The notes: generated by a model from the sequence alone, not told the origin. A stretch of 64,000 nt of DNA from an uncultured Prevotellaceae bacterium (GCA_947168395.1 CAMVLT010000013.1:1-64000), one strand, 5' to 3'. Positions 28,019 through 37,654 are shown, counted from the stretch's first letter. A program made the numbers and translations.

Positions 28019-30052
28019 ATGAAACAGACGATTATCACCATCTTTTTATCGGTGCTGACCTTTGTCCTCTGCGCCTGCAGCGGCGACGGCATCACGGACA
28101 CCTATTGGTGCGACGACAAGACGGGCGAGTGGCTGATAGGACTGACGGAGGACAAGCTGTTCTACGACTGCAAGGCGTGGGACATCGTGTCGAAGGACGA
28201 AAGCAACGGTACGTTCGCTATTCTGGCGAATGACGGAAAGGACAAACTCGACATCGGCTTCGGCACGGAGCAGGACGGCAAGCAGACCGTCACCATCGGC
28301 GGCAAGCAGTATGACTGCAGTCTCATTGATGGCTGGTGCCTGCCCGACTACCTAAAGAAAGACCCCTGCGACACGATTGCCGACAACCACTATGCCGCAG
28401 GCGACAGCGTGACCATCGAAGGATGGATAGTGAACCGTCTGCCGGGCATCGTCAACAGGATAGGAAAGATGCTTGGCAAAGATGAGAAGAACACCAAGAA
28501 GGTGACCGTGAACATGATGGCCAACATCATGACCGATGAGGTGCAGGAGTTTACTGCTCCGATAGACAGCGTTGGCCATTTCTCACTACGGATGCCGATA
28601 GTAAACACGACGTCATTCCTTCTGGATTGCGGCAGAAAGAACGTGAGCGTGGTGGCAGAACCAAACGAGACGTATTTCCTCACCATCGACGAGCTGCAGG
28701 GCAAGGTGCTCTTCATGGGCAGGAACGCCCGACTGCAGAACGAGATCAGGGCACACCATATCCGAATGAACGGATACGGGTCGGACCAGCTGGAAGCCAT
28801 CGGCGACTTCACGGCCATTCTCGACAGCATCAGGACACAGACAAAAGCGGCGATGAGGGAACTGGACGTTGTGTGCTATGAGCATCCCACGCTGTCAGGA
28901 AGGTATCGCACGTACTATCGCAACAGCATATTGACCAACGGCATGTCGAACTTAATGCGAGCCAAGTTCATGGCACCGAACTATGAATTACCAGAGGCTT
29001 ACATGAAGGCTGTCGAAGAGGAGTACTGGCAGAAACTCGCTGAGCCGTACACGCTGGAAGCCTACACCTTCACCTACTTCTTCAACGACTATAGTGAGCA
29101 GCTGCAGCAGAAGGCCCGGAGCAAGATTGACTACACGCTGAAATGGATCGTGAACCAGGCTGAGAAGGACGGCATCGTCAGCCTCTCGGCCAGGGAGCGG
29201 GAAGCGGTTGCGCAGTATGACGCCGCTTTCCCTGCATATAATGAGAAGTTGAAGAGCGCCCCCGATAGTCTGAGGGAAGCCATCAACGCTGAGTTCGAGC
29301 AGAACGACTTCGTGGCTGTCGTCAACGAGATAATCAGTCGTGAGGGCTATAATGATTATGCCAACACCAAGTTCACGCAACGCGACCTGGCGTATCTGCT
29401 GCCCGAGATGAACGCGCAGGGATGGAGCCAGACCACGCAGGACATCTTCCTCAGCCGCTATTTCTGCCACTTATTAAGAGGCGACTGCAAGCCGCTCGAC
29501 AAGTCTCTTCTCGACTTTGCCGAAGAGCATATCCATGCGCCCGCTGCGCTGAGCGCCGTGCGAGCCTTGAGCGACAAGTATGAGCTACTGACCCATTTCA
29601 TGCTGGACAACGAGGACTGTTTCAAGTCGAACGACATCGTGAAGGGCATGAGCGACGGCGAGGCGATATTCCAAAAGATCATCGAGCCGTACAGGGGCCG
29701 GGTCATCCTCGTCGACGTGTGGGGTACGTGGTGCGGCCCCTGCAAGGCCCAGCTCTCACACTGCCAGGAAGAATACGAGCGACTGAAAGACTACGACGTC
29801 GTCTATCTCTATCTCGCCAACCGCAGCAGCGACCAAGGCTGGAAGAACGTCGTCAAGGAGTATCAAGTAGCTGGCAAGAATGTGGTGCACTACAACCTGC
29901 CCGAGCACCAGCAAAAGGCCGTCGAGGAATACCTTGGCGTTCAGGGTTTCCCCACCAACATTGTCTTCGGGCGCGATGGCAAGTTGCACACAGTCCTCGA
30001 CTTCCCATTAGACATAGAAGCCGTGGCCGGACTATTGGAAAGGATGAAATAG
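28019..30052 (+). CDS. Thioredoxin-fold (TlpA/AhpC-TSA-like) lipoprotein
   Basis: A 677-residue lipoprotein (lipobox in VLCACSG). A long helical middle part of unknown fold precedes a C-terminal thioredoxin-like domain with the active site WGTWCGPCKAQ (Cys572, Cys575). In Bacteroidetes such proteins are predicted periplasmic or outer-membrane thiol-disulfide oxidoreductases. The frame is open back to 27854, but that part overlaps the TraB gene, so ATG 28019 is used. Its first 20 coding bases are identical to those of the TraB gene upstream. Confidence 0.82.
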   Translation: MKQTIITIFLSVLTFVLCACSGDGITDTYWCDDKTGEWLIGLTEDKLFYDCKAWDIVSKDESNGTFAILANDGKDKLDIGFGTEQDGKQTVTIGGKQYDCSLIDGWCLPDYLKKDPCDTIADNHYAAGDSVTIEGWIVNRLPGIVNRIGKMLGKDEKNTKKVTVNMMANIMTDEVQEFTAPIDSVGHFSLRMPIVNTTSFLLDCGRKNVSVVAEPNETYFLTIDELQGKVLFMGRNARLQNEIRAHHIRMNGYGSDQLEAIGDFTAILDSIRTQTKAAMRELDVVCYEHPTLSGRYRTYYRNSILTNGMSNLMRAKFMAPNYELPEAYMKAVEEEYWQKLAEPYTLEAYTFTYFFNDYSEQLQQKARSKIDYTLKWIVNQAEKDGIVSLSAREREAVAQYDAAFPAYNEKLKSAPDSLREAINAEFEQNDFVAVVNEIISREGYNDYANTKFTQRDLAYLLPEMNAQGWSQTTQDIFLSRYFCHLLRGDCKPLDKSLLDFAEEHIHAPAALSAVRALSDKYELLTHFMLDNEDCFKSNDIVKGMSDGEAIFQKIIEPYRGRVILVDVWGTWCGPCKAQLSHCQEEYERLKDYDVVYLYLANRSSDQGWKNVVKEYQVAGKNVVHYNLPEHQQKAVEEYLGVQGFPTNIVFGRDGKLHTVLDFPLDIEAVAGLLERMK

Positions 30053-30067
30053 TGCTGATTACTAAAG

Positions 30068-30272
30068 CTGCACTTCCTGCACTGACCACTGGCTTTCAGT
30101 CGCTTACGAGCCTCTGAGGCTTCTAAATCCTGCACTGAAACCTGCACAGAACCTGCACTGACTCTCGCGGCAGGCTCTGCGTTTGCAGGAAACAGCCTGA
30201 ACCAGTGCAGGAAAATCAACGAAAAATTCTGCCTAACTGCCTTATAATCAGTAGTCAGTGCAGGAAGTGCAG
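30068..30272. repeat. Intergenic element bounded by perfect 19-bp inverted repeats
   Basis: CTGCACTTCCTGCACTGAC at 30068-30086 is the exact reverse complement of 30254-30272. Inside are further copies of CCTGCACTGA, plus CAGTGCAGG in the other direction, and a small palindrome AGCCTCTGAGGCT near 30110. The 205-bp unit has no open frame of note. It fills the gap between the convergent thioredoxin-fold gene and the 866-residue barrel gene, and has the shape of a MITE or a bidirectional terminator. Confidence 0.65.
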
Positions 30273-30320
30273 GAAAGTAACCTGACGATCCAAGCGACTT
30301 TGTCTATAACTTCATATTCA

Positions 30321-32921
30321 TTACAGTTTAAACGTGGCACGGAGCATGACGGTGCGACCACAGAGGCCGTAGTCGTAGGTGTAGGTATTGATGCCGTTGA
30401 AGATGGTGTAGGCGTAGTGGCGCTGGTTTAGAAGATTGCAGAGTTCCAGACGGAGGACGCACTGCTTCCACTTGTACTGGGCGGAGGCGTTGAAGAGGGA
30501 CATGTGCTTGTACTGGTCGGCGGTGAGCTGGCGGCGCACGTGGTCATAGTCCAGGGAGAGGTCGAGGGCGGCGATGGGGAAGATGTGGACGGCGCCGCTG
30601 TGGGTGAGGGAGGTGGTTGTGTTGCTCTCTTCGGAGTAACGCGAGCGCGACCACCCGTAATTGATGTCGTACCGCAGTTCGAGCCATGGGACGGGGGTGA
30701 TGGTGGCGTTGCCATGTAGGGCGTAGCTGTTCGTGCGGGTGTCGATGACGGTGGCCTCCTCCTGACCTCCCCCCATAGAGGAGGAAATTGCCTGTTCGCC
30801 GCTGCCGAAGCTGTAGCTGCCGTCGGCACCGAGCTTGGCAAAGAGCGTGGGGATGTTCTTCGTGACGGAAGCGGAGAAACTGGTGGAGCGGCTGCGGGAG
30901 TCGCGGAGCAGGGCCGTGCTGCTCACGTCGATGCCGCTGACCGACTGCGACGTGAGCGTGTTCTGCTTGCCTTCGCTGTGGCTGGCCGCGAGGCTCAGCG
31001 TGAAGTACTGCATGGGCAGTTGCCACTTCCAGTCGCCCGACGTGTGCCACGTGTTGGACTCGCCGATGATGCCCGACGAGGTGCGCACCGAGCGGTAGTC
31101 CACCTGCATCGGCTCCGTCAGCAGCGTCATCATGTCGCCGATGGAAGTCGTGTAGCCCGTCGAGAACGACAGTTTGCTGTTGGCCGAGAAGGTATAATTG
31201 ATGCTCATCGAGGGATTGAGCACGGGCTTGGTGTAGTTCAGTTTATTATAGTACAGCCCCTTCAGCGCTGCCCCGATGCCTGCACTCAGGTAGAAGCGGC
31301 GGTTCCTGGAATGAATCTCGAAGCCGGGGTTGAGGGTCGGCGTGAAGGCCCAGCCGCGAATGTCATTCATCTCGCCAGTCGCCGTGCGATAGGTTTCCAA
31401 GTCGTCATACATTGCTGACACGCTGACGGGAAGGTTCAGCCGGAACGACTTGCCGATGGGGATTTGGAACGACGAGCCGACATTCATGCTGAGCGTCGAG
31501 GACTGCGCTGTCTGCCCGTAGTCCGTACCGTCTTGGCTGAACGAGAGCCTTAGCGTCGGTGTCCGCCTGAACGACACCGACGCATGGACGTGTCGCCGTG
31601 CGCTCTTCTCCGTCCTGCCCATCCAGAAAAGTTCGTTGCCCACCTCAAACGATGAAGTCTTCCGTCGCTGCTCCACTAAAGAGCCGTTAGCAACCACATC
31701 CCCCTCATTCTCCTCAAACTTCCCTTTGAGGACAAACGTCTCGCTGAGATACACGCGGTCGGCGTTCTTCAGGTAGTTCACCGACAGCTTCGGCAGGTGA
31801 ATTTTTGTTATTGGCGATGTCTGTTCGCTCACGGTCACATAGTTCCCACCCTCGGCAAGGTACGTCGTGCTCTGGCTGATGTCGTGCGTGGCGCGGTGGT
31901 AACTGTAGTCGGCATTCACCTTCATGGTCGTGAACGAGTCCGTGCGCAGGATGCCGTTCACCGTCGCCATGCCGTTGCGCTGGTAGAGGTATTCGCCCTG
32001 CGGAGGCGCACCGCCGTCGAATCCACCAAACAGGCTCGTGGCGCGGGTGCTCACATCCGAGCCGCCGAAGTGGTCGTACATGTCGGCCCGTGCAAAGCCT
32101 TTGTAGTTGCCGCCCTTCACCGAGCAGATGGTCTGGAACTTGTTCGTGAACATCATGCCCGTCAGTCCCAGCAGGGCTTGCAGTCTGTCATCGCCGTCCT
32201 CCATATAGCCCGCTCCCGCTTCCTCCTGTCCGAACGGCTTGAACTTCGCCTTGTTCGACAGTTTGATGTTCATCGACACCTCGTTGCTCGGCACGTCCTT
32301 CTCCACCCGTCGGCTGTGGTGATTGCGCACTATCTCCACCTGCGTCACGTAGTCCGCCGGGATGTTCCTCGTCGCCAGGTTATACTTGCCACCCAGCATG
32401 TCCAGCCCCTCGATGTTGAACTGCGAGATTGGCTTGCCCATGTAGCTGATGGCACCGCTCTGTGCCACGTCCACGCCTGGCAGCCGTTTCAGTCCGTCCT
32501 CCAGCGTCACGTCGCCCTTGCCCAGAAACGATGCCAGGTTATGGCTCAGCGTGTCGCCCCTCTGCCGCAGCGGGTCAGGCTTCACCGTCACCTCCTTCAG
32601 CGAAACAACCTTCGGAGTCAGCACCATGTCCACCTTCATCGTCCGTTCCTTTAGCGTCAATCGTTCCGACTCCTTCTCATAGCTGATGTGAGTGAACTGT
32701 AGCGACACCTCCCCGCTGGGCGCACTCTTTAGTTCCAGCGCATACTCACCCTTCGCATTCGTGCTGGTGAACGCCAGCGTCTTGCTGCCGCTCACCAATT
32801 TCACAATCACGTCACTCACGGGCTTCTGCTGCAGGTCTATCACCCGCCCCGTCACTTTCACCTGCGCCGATGCCGACGCTGCCAGCACTACATATAATAT
32901 AATGTATAGGAGTCGTTGCAT
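30321..32921 (-). CDS. Outer-membrane beta-barrel protein, TonB-receptor-like, with regulatory N-domain
   Basis: 866 residues: a signal peptide (1-19), a carboxypeptidase-regulatory-like Ig domain (about 21-105), a plug-like domain (about 112-225, with LKRLPGVDV), then an antiparallel barrel ending in aromatic RATFKL, as expected for BAM-inserted proteins. No SusD partner is present. It follows a GLPGLI gene by 6 bp. Residues near 709-723 (SSSMGGGQEE) come from an in-frame GC-rich palindromic element (30753-30790). The cargo is unknown. Confidence 0.8.
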   Translation of the reverse strand: MQRLLYIILYVVLAASASAQVKVTGRVIDLQQKPVSDVIVKLVSGSKTLAFTSTNAKGEYALELKSAPSGEVSLQFTHISYEKESERLTLKERTMKVDMVLTPKVVSLKEVTVKPDPLRQRGDTLSHNLASFLGKGDVTLEDGLKRLPGVDVAQSGAISYMGKPISQFNIEGLDMLGGKYNLATRNIPADYVTQVEIVRNHHSRRVEKDVPSNEVSMNIKLSNKAKFKPFGQEEAGAGYMEDGDDRLQALLGLTGMMFTNKFQTICSVKGGNYKGFARADMYDHFGGSDVSTRATSLFGGFDGGAPPQGEYLYQRNGMATVNGILRTDSFTTMKVNADYSYHRATHDISQSTTYLAEGGNYVTVSEQTSPITKIHLPKLSVNYLKNADRVYLSETFVLKGKFEENEGDVVANGSLVEQRRKTSSFEVGNELFWMGRTEKSARRHVHASVSFRRTPTLRLSFSQDGTDYGQTAQSSTLSMNVGSSFQIPIGKSFRLNLPVSVSAMYDDLETYRTATGEMNDIRGWAFTPTLNPGFEIHSRNRRFYLSAGIGAALKGLYYNKLNYTKPVLNPSMSINYTFSANSKLSFSTGYTTSIGDMMTLLTEPMQVDYRSVRTSSGIIGESNTWHTSGDWKWQLPMQYFTLSLAASHSEGKQNTLTSQSVSGIDVSSTALLRDSRSRSTSFSASVTKNIPTLFAKLGADGSYSFGSGEQAISSSMGGGQEEATVIDTRTNSYALHGNATITPVPWLELRYDINYGWSRSRYSEESNTTTSLTHSGAVHIFPIAALDLSLDYDHVRRQLTADQYKHMSLFNASAQYKWKQCVLRLELCNLLNQRHYAYTIFNGINTYTYDYGLCGRTVMLRATFKL
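30753..30790. repeat. GC-rich palindromic element, in frame (subfamily 2)
   Basis: Contains ACCTCCCCCCATAGAGGAGG, whose arms pair around CCCCAT. It is closely similar to the element at 39918-39958. On the coding strand it is translated as SSSMGGGQEE inside the 866-residue barrel protein. Confidence 0.6.
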
Positions 32922-32927
32922 TATGTT

Positions 32928-33812
32928 CTATTTCAGTTCCAATGGCTGATACACATGCGCCTTGTTATTCACATACACGTTGTTGACAAGTATTCCCTCG
33001 GTATCGTGGGTGACGTCGGCGGTACTGAGGTCGCCAACGTAATACTTGGGATTCTTCAAGTAGAGTCTGTTGCCAAATGTCCTGATGCGGTTCTTGATAA
33101 GCTTCGCCTCAGTAGTCTTCACGGTGATGGCATTCGTCTCGTAGTAGATGGGCGAGGCAATGCGCTGAATGTCGGCTATCGTGAAGCGATGGATGCCGCC
33201 GTCAGTCTCTGCTTCAAGAATCAGCCCCGGTAGTCCGCATAGTTTCCACGGACCAGCTGACGTAGGGATGTCCTCGCTGTAGCGTACCGTCCATTTCCTT
33301 CCGTGCAACTGACACGTTGCCGTCTTGCATAGGTAGCCACCGACGGTCAGTGTATCGTCGCTGAGCGTCCACTTGATGGGCTTCCGCTCTTCGCACGTCT
33401 CGTATGGAGTCGGCACAATGGCATCGCGTACCGTCATCATGCCGTCGGGGTATCCTGTCCACACCTCTGGCACGAAGCAGAACGATTCAGCCCTCAACAG
33501 GGGCAGATTGTCGGGTGCCAGACTTTCATAGCCCTCCGTATCTTCGCGGAACTTCCTGTAAGGATAGCTGCGCGTGCAGTGCTGTCCCACCTGCAGGCAC
33601 AGCTTCATCCTGTCCGTCACCGCTGTGCCGTCCGCGTCCTGCGTCTGACACTCGTAGTCATAGACTGCCACGAGACTCGACGTGTCGATACTGTCCTGAT
33701 GAATCTTGGCCGCAATCATCGCTGCCAGCATTGCATCCATGTCATCATCCTGCTGTCCCTGCGCTCCTATCGTCAGCGCGAAAGCCATCATGGTTACTAA
33801 AATCTTTTGCAT
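32928..33812 (-). CDS. GLPGLI family protein (copy 2)
   Basis: A 294-residue exported protein (signal peptide 1-19) with the defining motif CGLPGLILEAE. The function of this Bacteroidetes family is not established. From residue 30 onward it differs from the copy at 36528-37415 at about 26 positions, so the two are recent duplicates. Each precedes a different outer-membrane barrel gene by 3-6 bp, which suggests the pair acts together at the outer membrane. Confidence 0.85.
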   Translation of the reverse strand: MQKILVTMMAFALTIGAQGQQDDDMDAMLAAMIAAKIHQDSIDTSSLVAVYDYECQTQDADGTAVTDRMKLCLQVGQHCTRSYPYRKFREDTEGYESLAPDNLPLLRAESFCFVPEVWTGYPDGMMTVRDAIVPTPYETCEERKPIKWTLSDDTLTVGGYLCKTATCQLHGRKWTVRYSEDIPTSAGPWKLCGLPGLILEAETDGGIHRFTIADIQRIASPIYYETNAITVKTTEAKLIKNRIRTFGNRLYLKNPKYYVGDLSTADVTHDTEGILVNNVYVNNKAHVYQPLELK

Positions 33813-33836
33813 AGTTCTTGATGTTTTATGGGGTTA

Positions 33837-36524
33837 TTACTTCTTCTTTGCATCAAACTTATAGTTGAACGTGAGGGACACGTAATGGTGGAGGAACGAG
33901 GAGCCGCCCTCGATGCGGGTGGTGGCGGTGACATCGCTGTGGTAGCGGGTATCGCGGTTGAAGAGGTCTTTGGCATAGAGAATGAGGCTCGCCTTGTTCT
34001 TTAGGAACTTGTAGCTGACGCGGGCATTGCACAGGAATCGGTTGGTGTTCATCGCGTCGGACATGTAGCCGCGGTCGATGAAGAAGTCGGGAATGAACTG
34101 AAATTCCCAAGTCTTCAGTTTGTAGCTAAAGGTGAATGAGGCCCGATAGTTATAGATGTTCTGCCTTGGCTGGGTGGCATCGCTGTAGGTGTAGTGGTGC
34201 CAGGCGAAGTTCTGTCCAAGGAACAGGAAGAATGGGCCGTTGGAGTATTGCAGATTCAATTGCTCGGAAAGGTCAGAGCTGCGCTGACGGTTATAGGTGA
34301 TGCCCGTGGCCTCGTCCACCAGTGTCATGATTCCGTATGACTGGCCGTAGCCCTCAGATAGGTAGTTCCTGAAGTGGAAGCCGCTGCCAAGGTCGCGCTC
34401 GTAGCTGAAGCTGGCCCCCCAACGCTCACCGCCACGCACATTCTGGTTCTGGGCACGGTAGGCTCCTGTTTGGGAATTGTAGTGGAGGATGGTGCCGATG
34501 GGGTCGTAGTTCTTGCTATAGTCCACGGAGAAGTTCAACACTTGGTTCGCGTGGGCGAGCATCGAAGAAAGGCCGAGGCTGGCACTCAGCGTGTGAGAGG
34601 TCTTGAGACTGGGATTGCCCATTGTGACGTAGAGCGGATTTGTGTCGTCGCGGTAGCCGATGCAGTCGATGAGGTCGGGACGATTGGACGAGTAAGCGAT
34701 GCGACTGCTGAGACGGGTCTGTTTCTGCAAGCGGTAGGTCAGTTCCAGTTCGGGCGTGACGAGCAGGAGGTTGCGACGGGCGAGGGTGTCGAGCCGCCCG
34801 CGCTGGTAGTTGGTCTGCTCATGCCAATGGGTGAGGTCAAGCATGGGCTTTGCGCTGAATTTGCCTTGTGTCAGATTCGCTTCCAAACAGAGCGTGTTTC
34901 GCCAGGAGTCATCATCTCGCCGAAGGCTGTTGGCCGTGTCGAGCGTATCGGCACGATGGCGCTGCTCGTCGCGGAAGTTATTGTTGTAGGTGGTCTGCCA
35001 ACTGGCCATCACAGACAGATTCTTGCCAAAAGCATGGCGGGCTTGTAAACTGGCATCAGCAGTGAGACGGTGGGTGGGAGCGTGATAGTGCTGGCGGTCG
35101 GTTTGCGTCGTGCCACTCTGGAAGTACTGATAGATGCCTGTCGATTCACCGTCTCTCTTCATGTTGTCGTATGTCAAGGATACTGACGCTCCGAATTCGG
35201 TCTTGCCGAGCAATGAGCCTAATCTGGCTTTGACATTTGTCGAAAAGCCTTCCTCTGTAGCTATTGAGTGGTAGTCGGAGGAGTTTGTCACGGCATCGGG
35301 GGTGGCCAGCTCATACGTCTGCTGTTTGTTTTCAGTCATGGTGCGCCCGCGATTGAAAGTGATGTTGGCATCAATATCCAGCTTTGTGTTCGTAGAGAGG
35401 TTGAAAAAGGAACCGATGTCAACGGGGATTTTCATGTCGTGCTGATAGTTTCTGCTTGTCTGGTCGGATTCGGTCGCCATTGTGCCGGACAAGAAGGTTT
35501 GTCGGTTTTCCCAACTGTCTCTCCGTTCGTCGGTGTGGCTGGCTCCACCGCTGATGCTCCAGTTGTTCGGCCTATCGACCTTGAACGCGGGTTTCCAAAG
35601 ATGGCTGTAGCCCACTGCTCCCATTTGCTGACGAATAGGAGTGCTGCTTCCGTTTGTGCTTGAACCATTTATCGTCATCGCGTCTATTTTCGTCGGGTCA
35701 TCAGCCACACGACCATACAGCATCAGCGGGTCGGTCTCGCTCAGACGCATGGCTCGCAGGTGGGCTGCGTAGTTCTTGCTCGTAAGCCCCTTCAGTTCCG
35801 CATCGCCATAGATTTTGTCCATGAATCCTGGCTTGATGGTCACGTCGAGCACGTGCTCCTCCTTGCCGTCAGCCACACCCGTCTGTTGCTCGAAGTCGCT
35901 TTTCTTGTCGTAGGCCTTGATGTCTTTTACGGCCTCTACGGGCAGCAAGTTCGTCAGCAAGGCTTCGCTGAACGCTTGCTGTCCGTTCATCATCAATTTC
36001 AGCGGTTCACCGTTCCAGAGCAGTTTGCCGTTATTGATGCTCACACCCGGCAGTTGTTCTATCAGTTCCAACAACCGTGCGCCATCTTGTGTTTTGAATG
36101 CACTGGGGTTGAATACCACCGTGTCGCCTCGCATATAGAAACGACGGGCACGGCCTTCCACGGTCACTTCGCTCAGCAGGTGTTCGTCCATCTTCAGGCG
36201 GAAGTCGTCAATTGTCACCGTGTCGCGGTCATTGTTGCCCATCCGCTGCACTGTCTGGCTGTGATAGCCGAAATAACTCGCGGTGATGGTCAGTTTCGAC
36301 ATTTCCATCTCGCAGGCACGCTGAAACCTGCCTACCGAGTCGGTTCTGATCGTAGTTTGGAGTACGTCGCCCCATCTGGTGTCCTTCTCGATAAACACTA
36401 CTTCCGCTCCTTCCAGCGGTTCGCCTGTATCGGCATCTAATACTCGGCCTTTGATTACATCGGCCTGCGCATTTGCTACGCCCAAAACGAGGGCGATAAT
36501 GGTGGTGATGATGTGTCGTTTCAT
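33837..36524 (-). CDS. Outer-membrane beta-barrel protein, TonB-receptor-like
   Basis: 895 residues: a signal peptide (1-21), a carboxypeptidase-regulatory-like domain (about 23-112), a plug-like region (FYMRGDTVVFNPSAFK, LIEQLPGVSINN) and a long barrel with the terminal segment SLTFNYKFDAKKK. Related barrels in the same locus share the RGDT...LPGV signature but little barrel sequence. It follows GLPGLI copy 1 by 3 bp and precedes GLPGLI copy 2 by 24 bp, so the four genes look like one transcript. Confidence 0.8.
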   Translation of the reverse strand: MKRHIITTIIALVLGVANAQADVIKGRVLDADTGEPLEGAEVVFIEKDTRWGDVLQTTIRTDSVGRFQRACEMEMSKLTITASYFGYHSQTVQRMGNNDRDTVTIDDFRLKMDEHLLSEVTVEGRARRFYMRGDTVVFNPSAFKTQDGARLLELIEQLPGVSINNGKLLWNGEPLKLMMNGQQAFSEALLTNLLPVEAVKDIKAYDKKSDFEQQTGVADGKEEHVLDVTIKPGFMDKIYGDAELKGLTSKNYAAHLRAMRLSETDPLMLYGRVADDPTKIDAMTINGSSTNGSSTPIRQQMGAVGYSHLWKPAFKVDRPNNWSISGGASHTDERRDSWENRQTFLSGTMATESDQTSRNYQHDMKIPVDIGSFFNLSTNTKLDIDANITFNRGRTMTENKQQTYELATPDAVTNSSDYHSIATEEGFSTNVKARLGSLLGKTEFGASVSLTYDNMKRDGESTGIYQYFQSGTTQTDRQHYHAPTHRLTADASLQARHAFGKNLSVMASWQTTYNNNFRDEQRHRADTLDTANSLRRDDDSWRNTLCLEANLTQGKFSAKPMLDLTHWHEQTNYQRGRLDTLARRNLLLVTPELELTYRLQKQTRLSSRIAYSSNRPDLIDCIGYRDDTNPLYVTMGNPSLKTSHTLSASLGLSSMLAHANQVLNFSVDYSKNYDPIGTILHYNSQTGAYRAQNQNVRGGERWGASFSYERDLGSGFHFRNYLSEGYGQSYGIMTLVDEATGITYNRQRSSDLSEQLNLQYSNGPFFLFLGQNFAWHHYTYSDATQPRQNIYNYRASFTFSYKLKTWEFQFIPDFFIDRGYMSDAMNTNRFLCNARVSYKFLKNKASLILYAKDLFNRDTRYHSDVTATTRIEGGSSFLHHYVSLTFNYKFDAKKK

Positions 36525-36527
36525 ATT

Positions 36528-37415
36528 TTATTTCAATTCCAGGGGTTGGTACACATGTGCCTTATTATTCACATACACGTTGTTGACAATCATTCCCTCG
36601 GTGTCGTGGGTCACGTCGGCGGTACTAAGGTCTCCCACATAATATGTTGGATTCTTCAAATAAAGTCTGTTGCCGAATGTCTTGATGCGGTTCTTAATCA
36701 GCTTTGCTTCGGATGTCTTCACGGTGATAGCGTTGGTCTCGTAGTAGATGGGCGAGGCAATGCGCTCAAGGTTGGCTAGCGTGAAACGGTGGATGCCGCC
36801 ATCAGCCTCTGCTTTTAGCACCAGCCCCGGCAGTCCGCAGAGTTTCCACGGGCCTGCCGACGTGGGGATGTCCTCGCTGTAGAATGCCGTCCACTTCCTT
36901 CCGTACAGCTGGCAGGTAGCTGTCTTACACAGGTAGCCGCCGACGGTCAGCGTATCGTCAAGGAGCGTCCACTTGATAGATTTCCGCTCCTCGCAAGTCT
37001 CGTAGGGCGTAGGCACGATGGCATCGCGCACCGTCACCCTGCCATCGGGGTAGTTCGTCCACACCTCTGGCATGAAGCAGAATGACTCAGCCCTCAGCAG
37101 GGGCAGCTCGTCGGGCGTCAGGCAGTCGTAGCCCTCCGTATCTTCGCGGAACTTCCTGTAGGGATAGCTGCGCGTGCAGTGCTGCCCCACCTGCAGGCAC
37201 AGCTTCATCCTGTCCGTTACTGCCTTGCCGTCGGCGTCCTGCGTCTGACATTCGTAGTCGTACACCGCCACGAGGCTCGACGTGTCGATGCTGTCTTGAT
37301 GGATCTTGGCCGCAATCATCGCTGCCTTCAAGTCGGCAAGTCCGTCGCCTTGCGCCTGCACCTGCGTCGGCACCGTCAGCGCAAAGGCCATCATTGTCAC
37401 TATAATCTTTTGCAT
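36528..37415 (-). CDS. GLPGLI family protein (copy 1)
   Basis: 295 residues with a signal peptide and CGLPGLVLKAE. It is the first gene of the GLPGLI-barrel-GLPGLI-barrel run. Its promoter region holds a TACCTTTG box (37616-37623) and, 32 bp further upstream, a cluster of GTTTACAA half-sites. It is about 90 percent identical to copy 2 over residues 30-295, while the downstream barrel genes are strongly diverged. Confidence 0.85.
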   Translation of the reverse strand: MQKIIVTMMAFALTVPTQVQAQGDGLADLKAAMIAAKIHQDSIDTSSLVAVYDYECQTQDADGKAVTDRMKLCLQVGQHCTRSYPYRKFREDTEGYDCLTPDELPLLRAESFCFMPEVWTNYPDGRVTVRDAIVPTPYETCEERKSIKWTLLDDTLTVGGYLCKTATCQLYGRKWTAFYSEDIPTSAGPWKLCGLPGLVLKAEADGGIHRFTLANLERIASPIYYETNAITVKTSEAKLIKNRIKTFGNRLYLKNPTYYVGDLSTADVTHDTEGMIVNNVYVNNKAHVYQPLELK

Positions 37416-37461
37416 GTCGATAAATGTTTATAGGGTTAATACACTTCTTTATAACTAAGGT

Positions 37462-37570
37462 TACTGACCCCACCCCCGGCCCCTCCCCTACAAGAGAGGG
37501 GAGAACCACAGAAAGGCCGCTGCCTCTCTCCCCTCCCTTGTAGGGGAGGGGCCGGGGGTGGGGGTCAGTA
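37462..37570. repeat. Long intergenic GC-rich palindrome (subfamily 1)
   Basis: The arms at 37462-37494 and 37537-37570 are reverse complements over about 33 bp with one indel in a C run. An AGAGGGGAG / CTCTCCCCT inner pair is also present. Parts match the in-frame copies at 38253-38320 and 44252-44300, showing that they belong to one family. It lies in the leader of GLPGLI copy 1, between the -7 box and the start codon, so the mRNA would carry a very stable hairpin. Confidence 0.8.
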
Positions 37571-37615
37571 TTGTTATTATTCATGTTCGCTTTCGTCTAT
37601 TCGAAAAGTTTACTG

Positions 37616-37623
37616 CAAAGGTA
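37616..37623 (-). promoter_or_regulatory. GLPGLI operon -7 box
   Basis: TACCTTTG on the minus strand, about 200 bp upstream of the GLPGLI copy 1 ATG. The GC-rich palindrome lies within the resulting leader. Confidence 0.45.
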
Positions 37624-37654
37624 GGGGAAAAGGGCCATAGTCACAGCACCTTTC

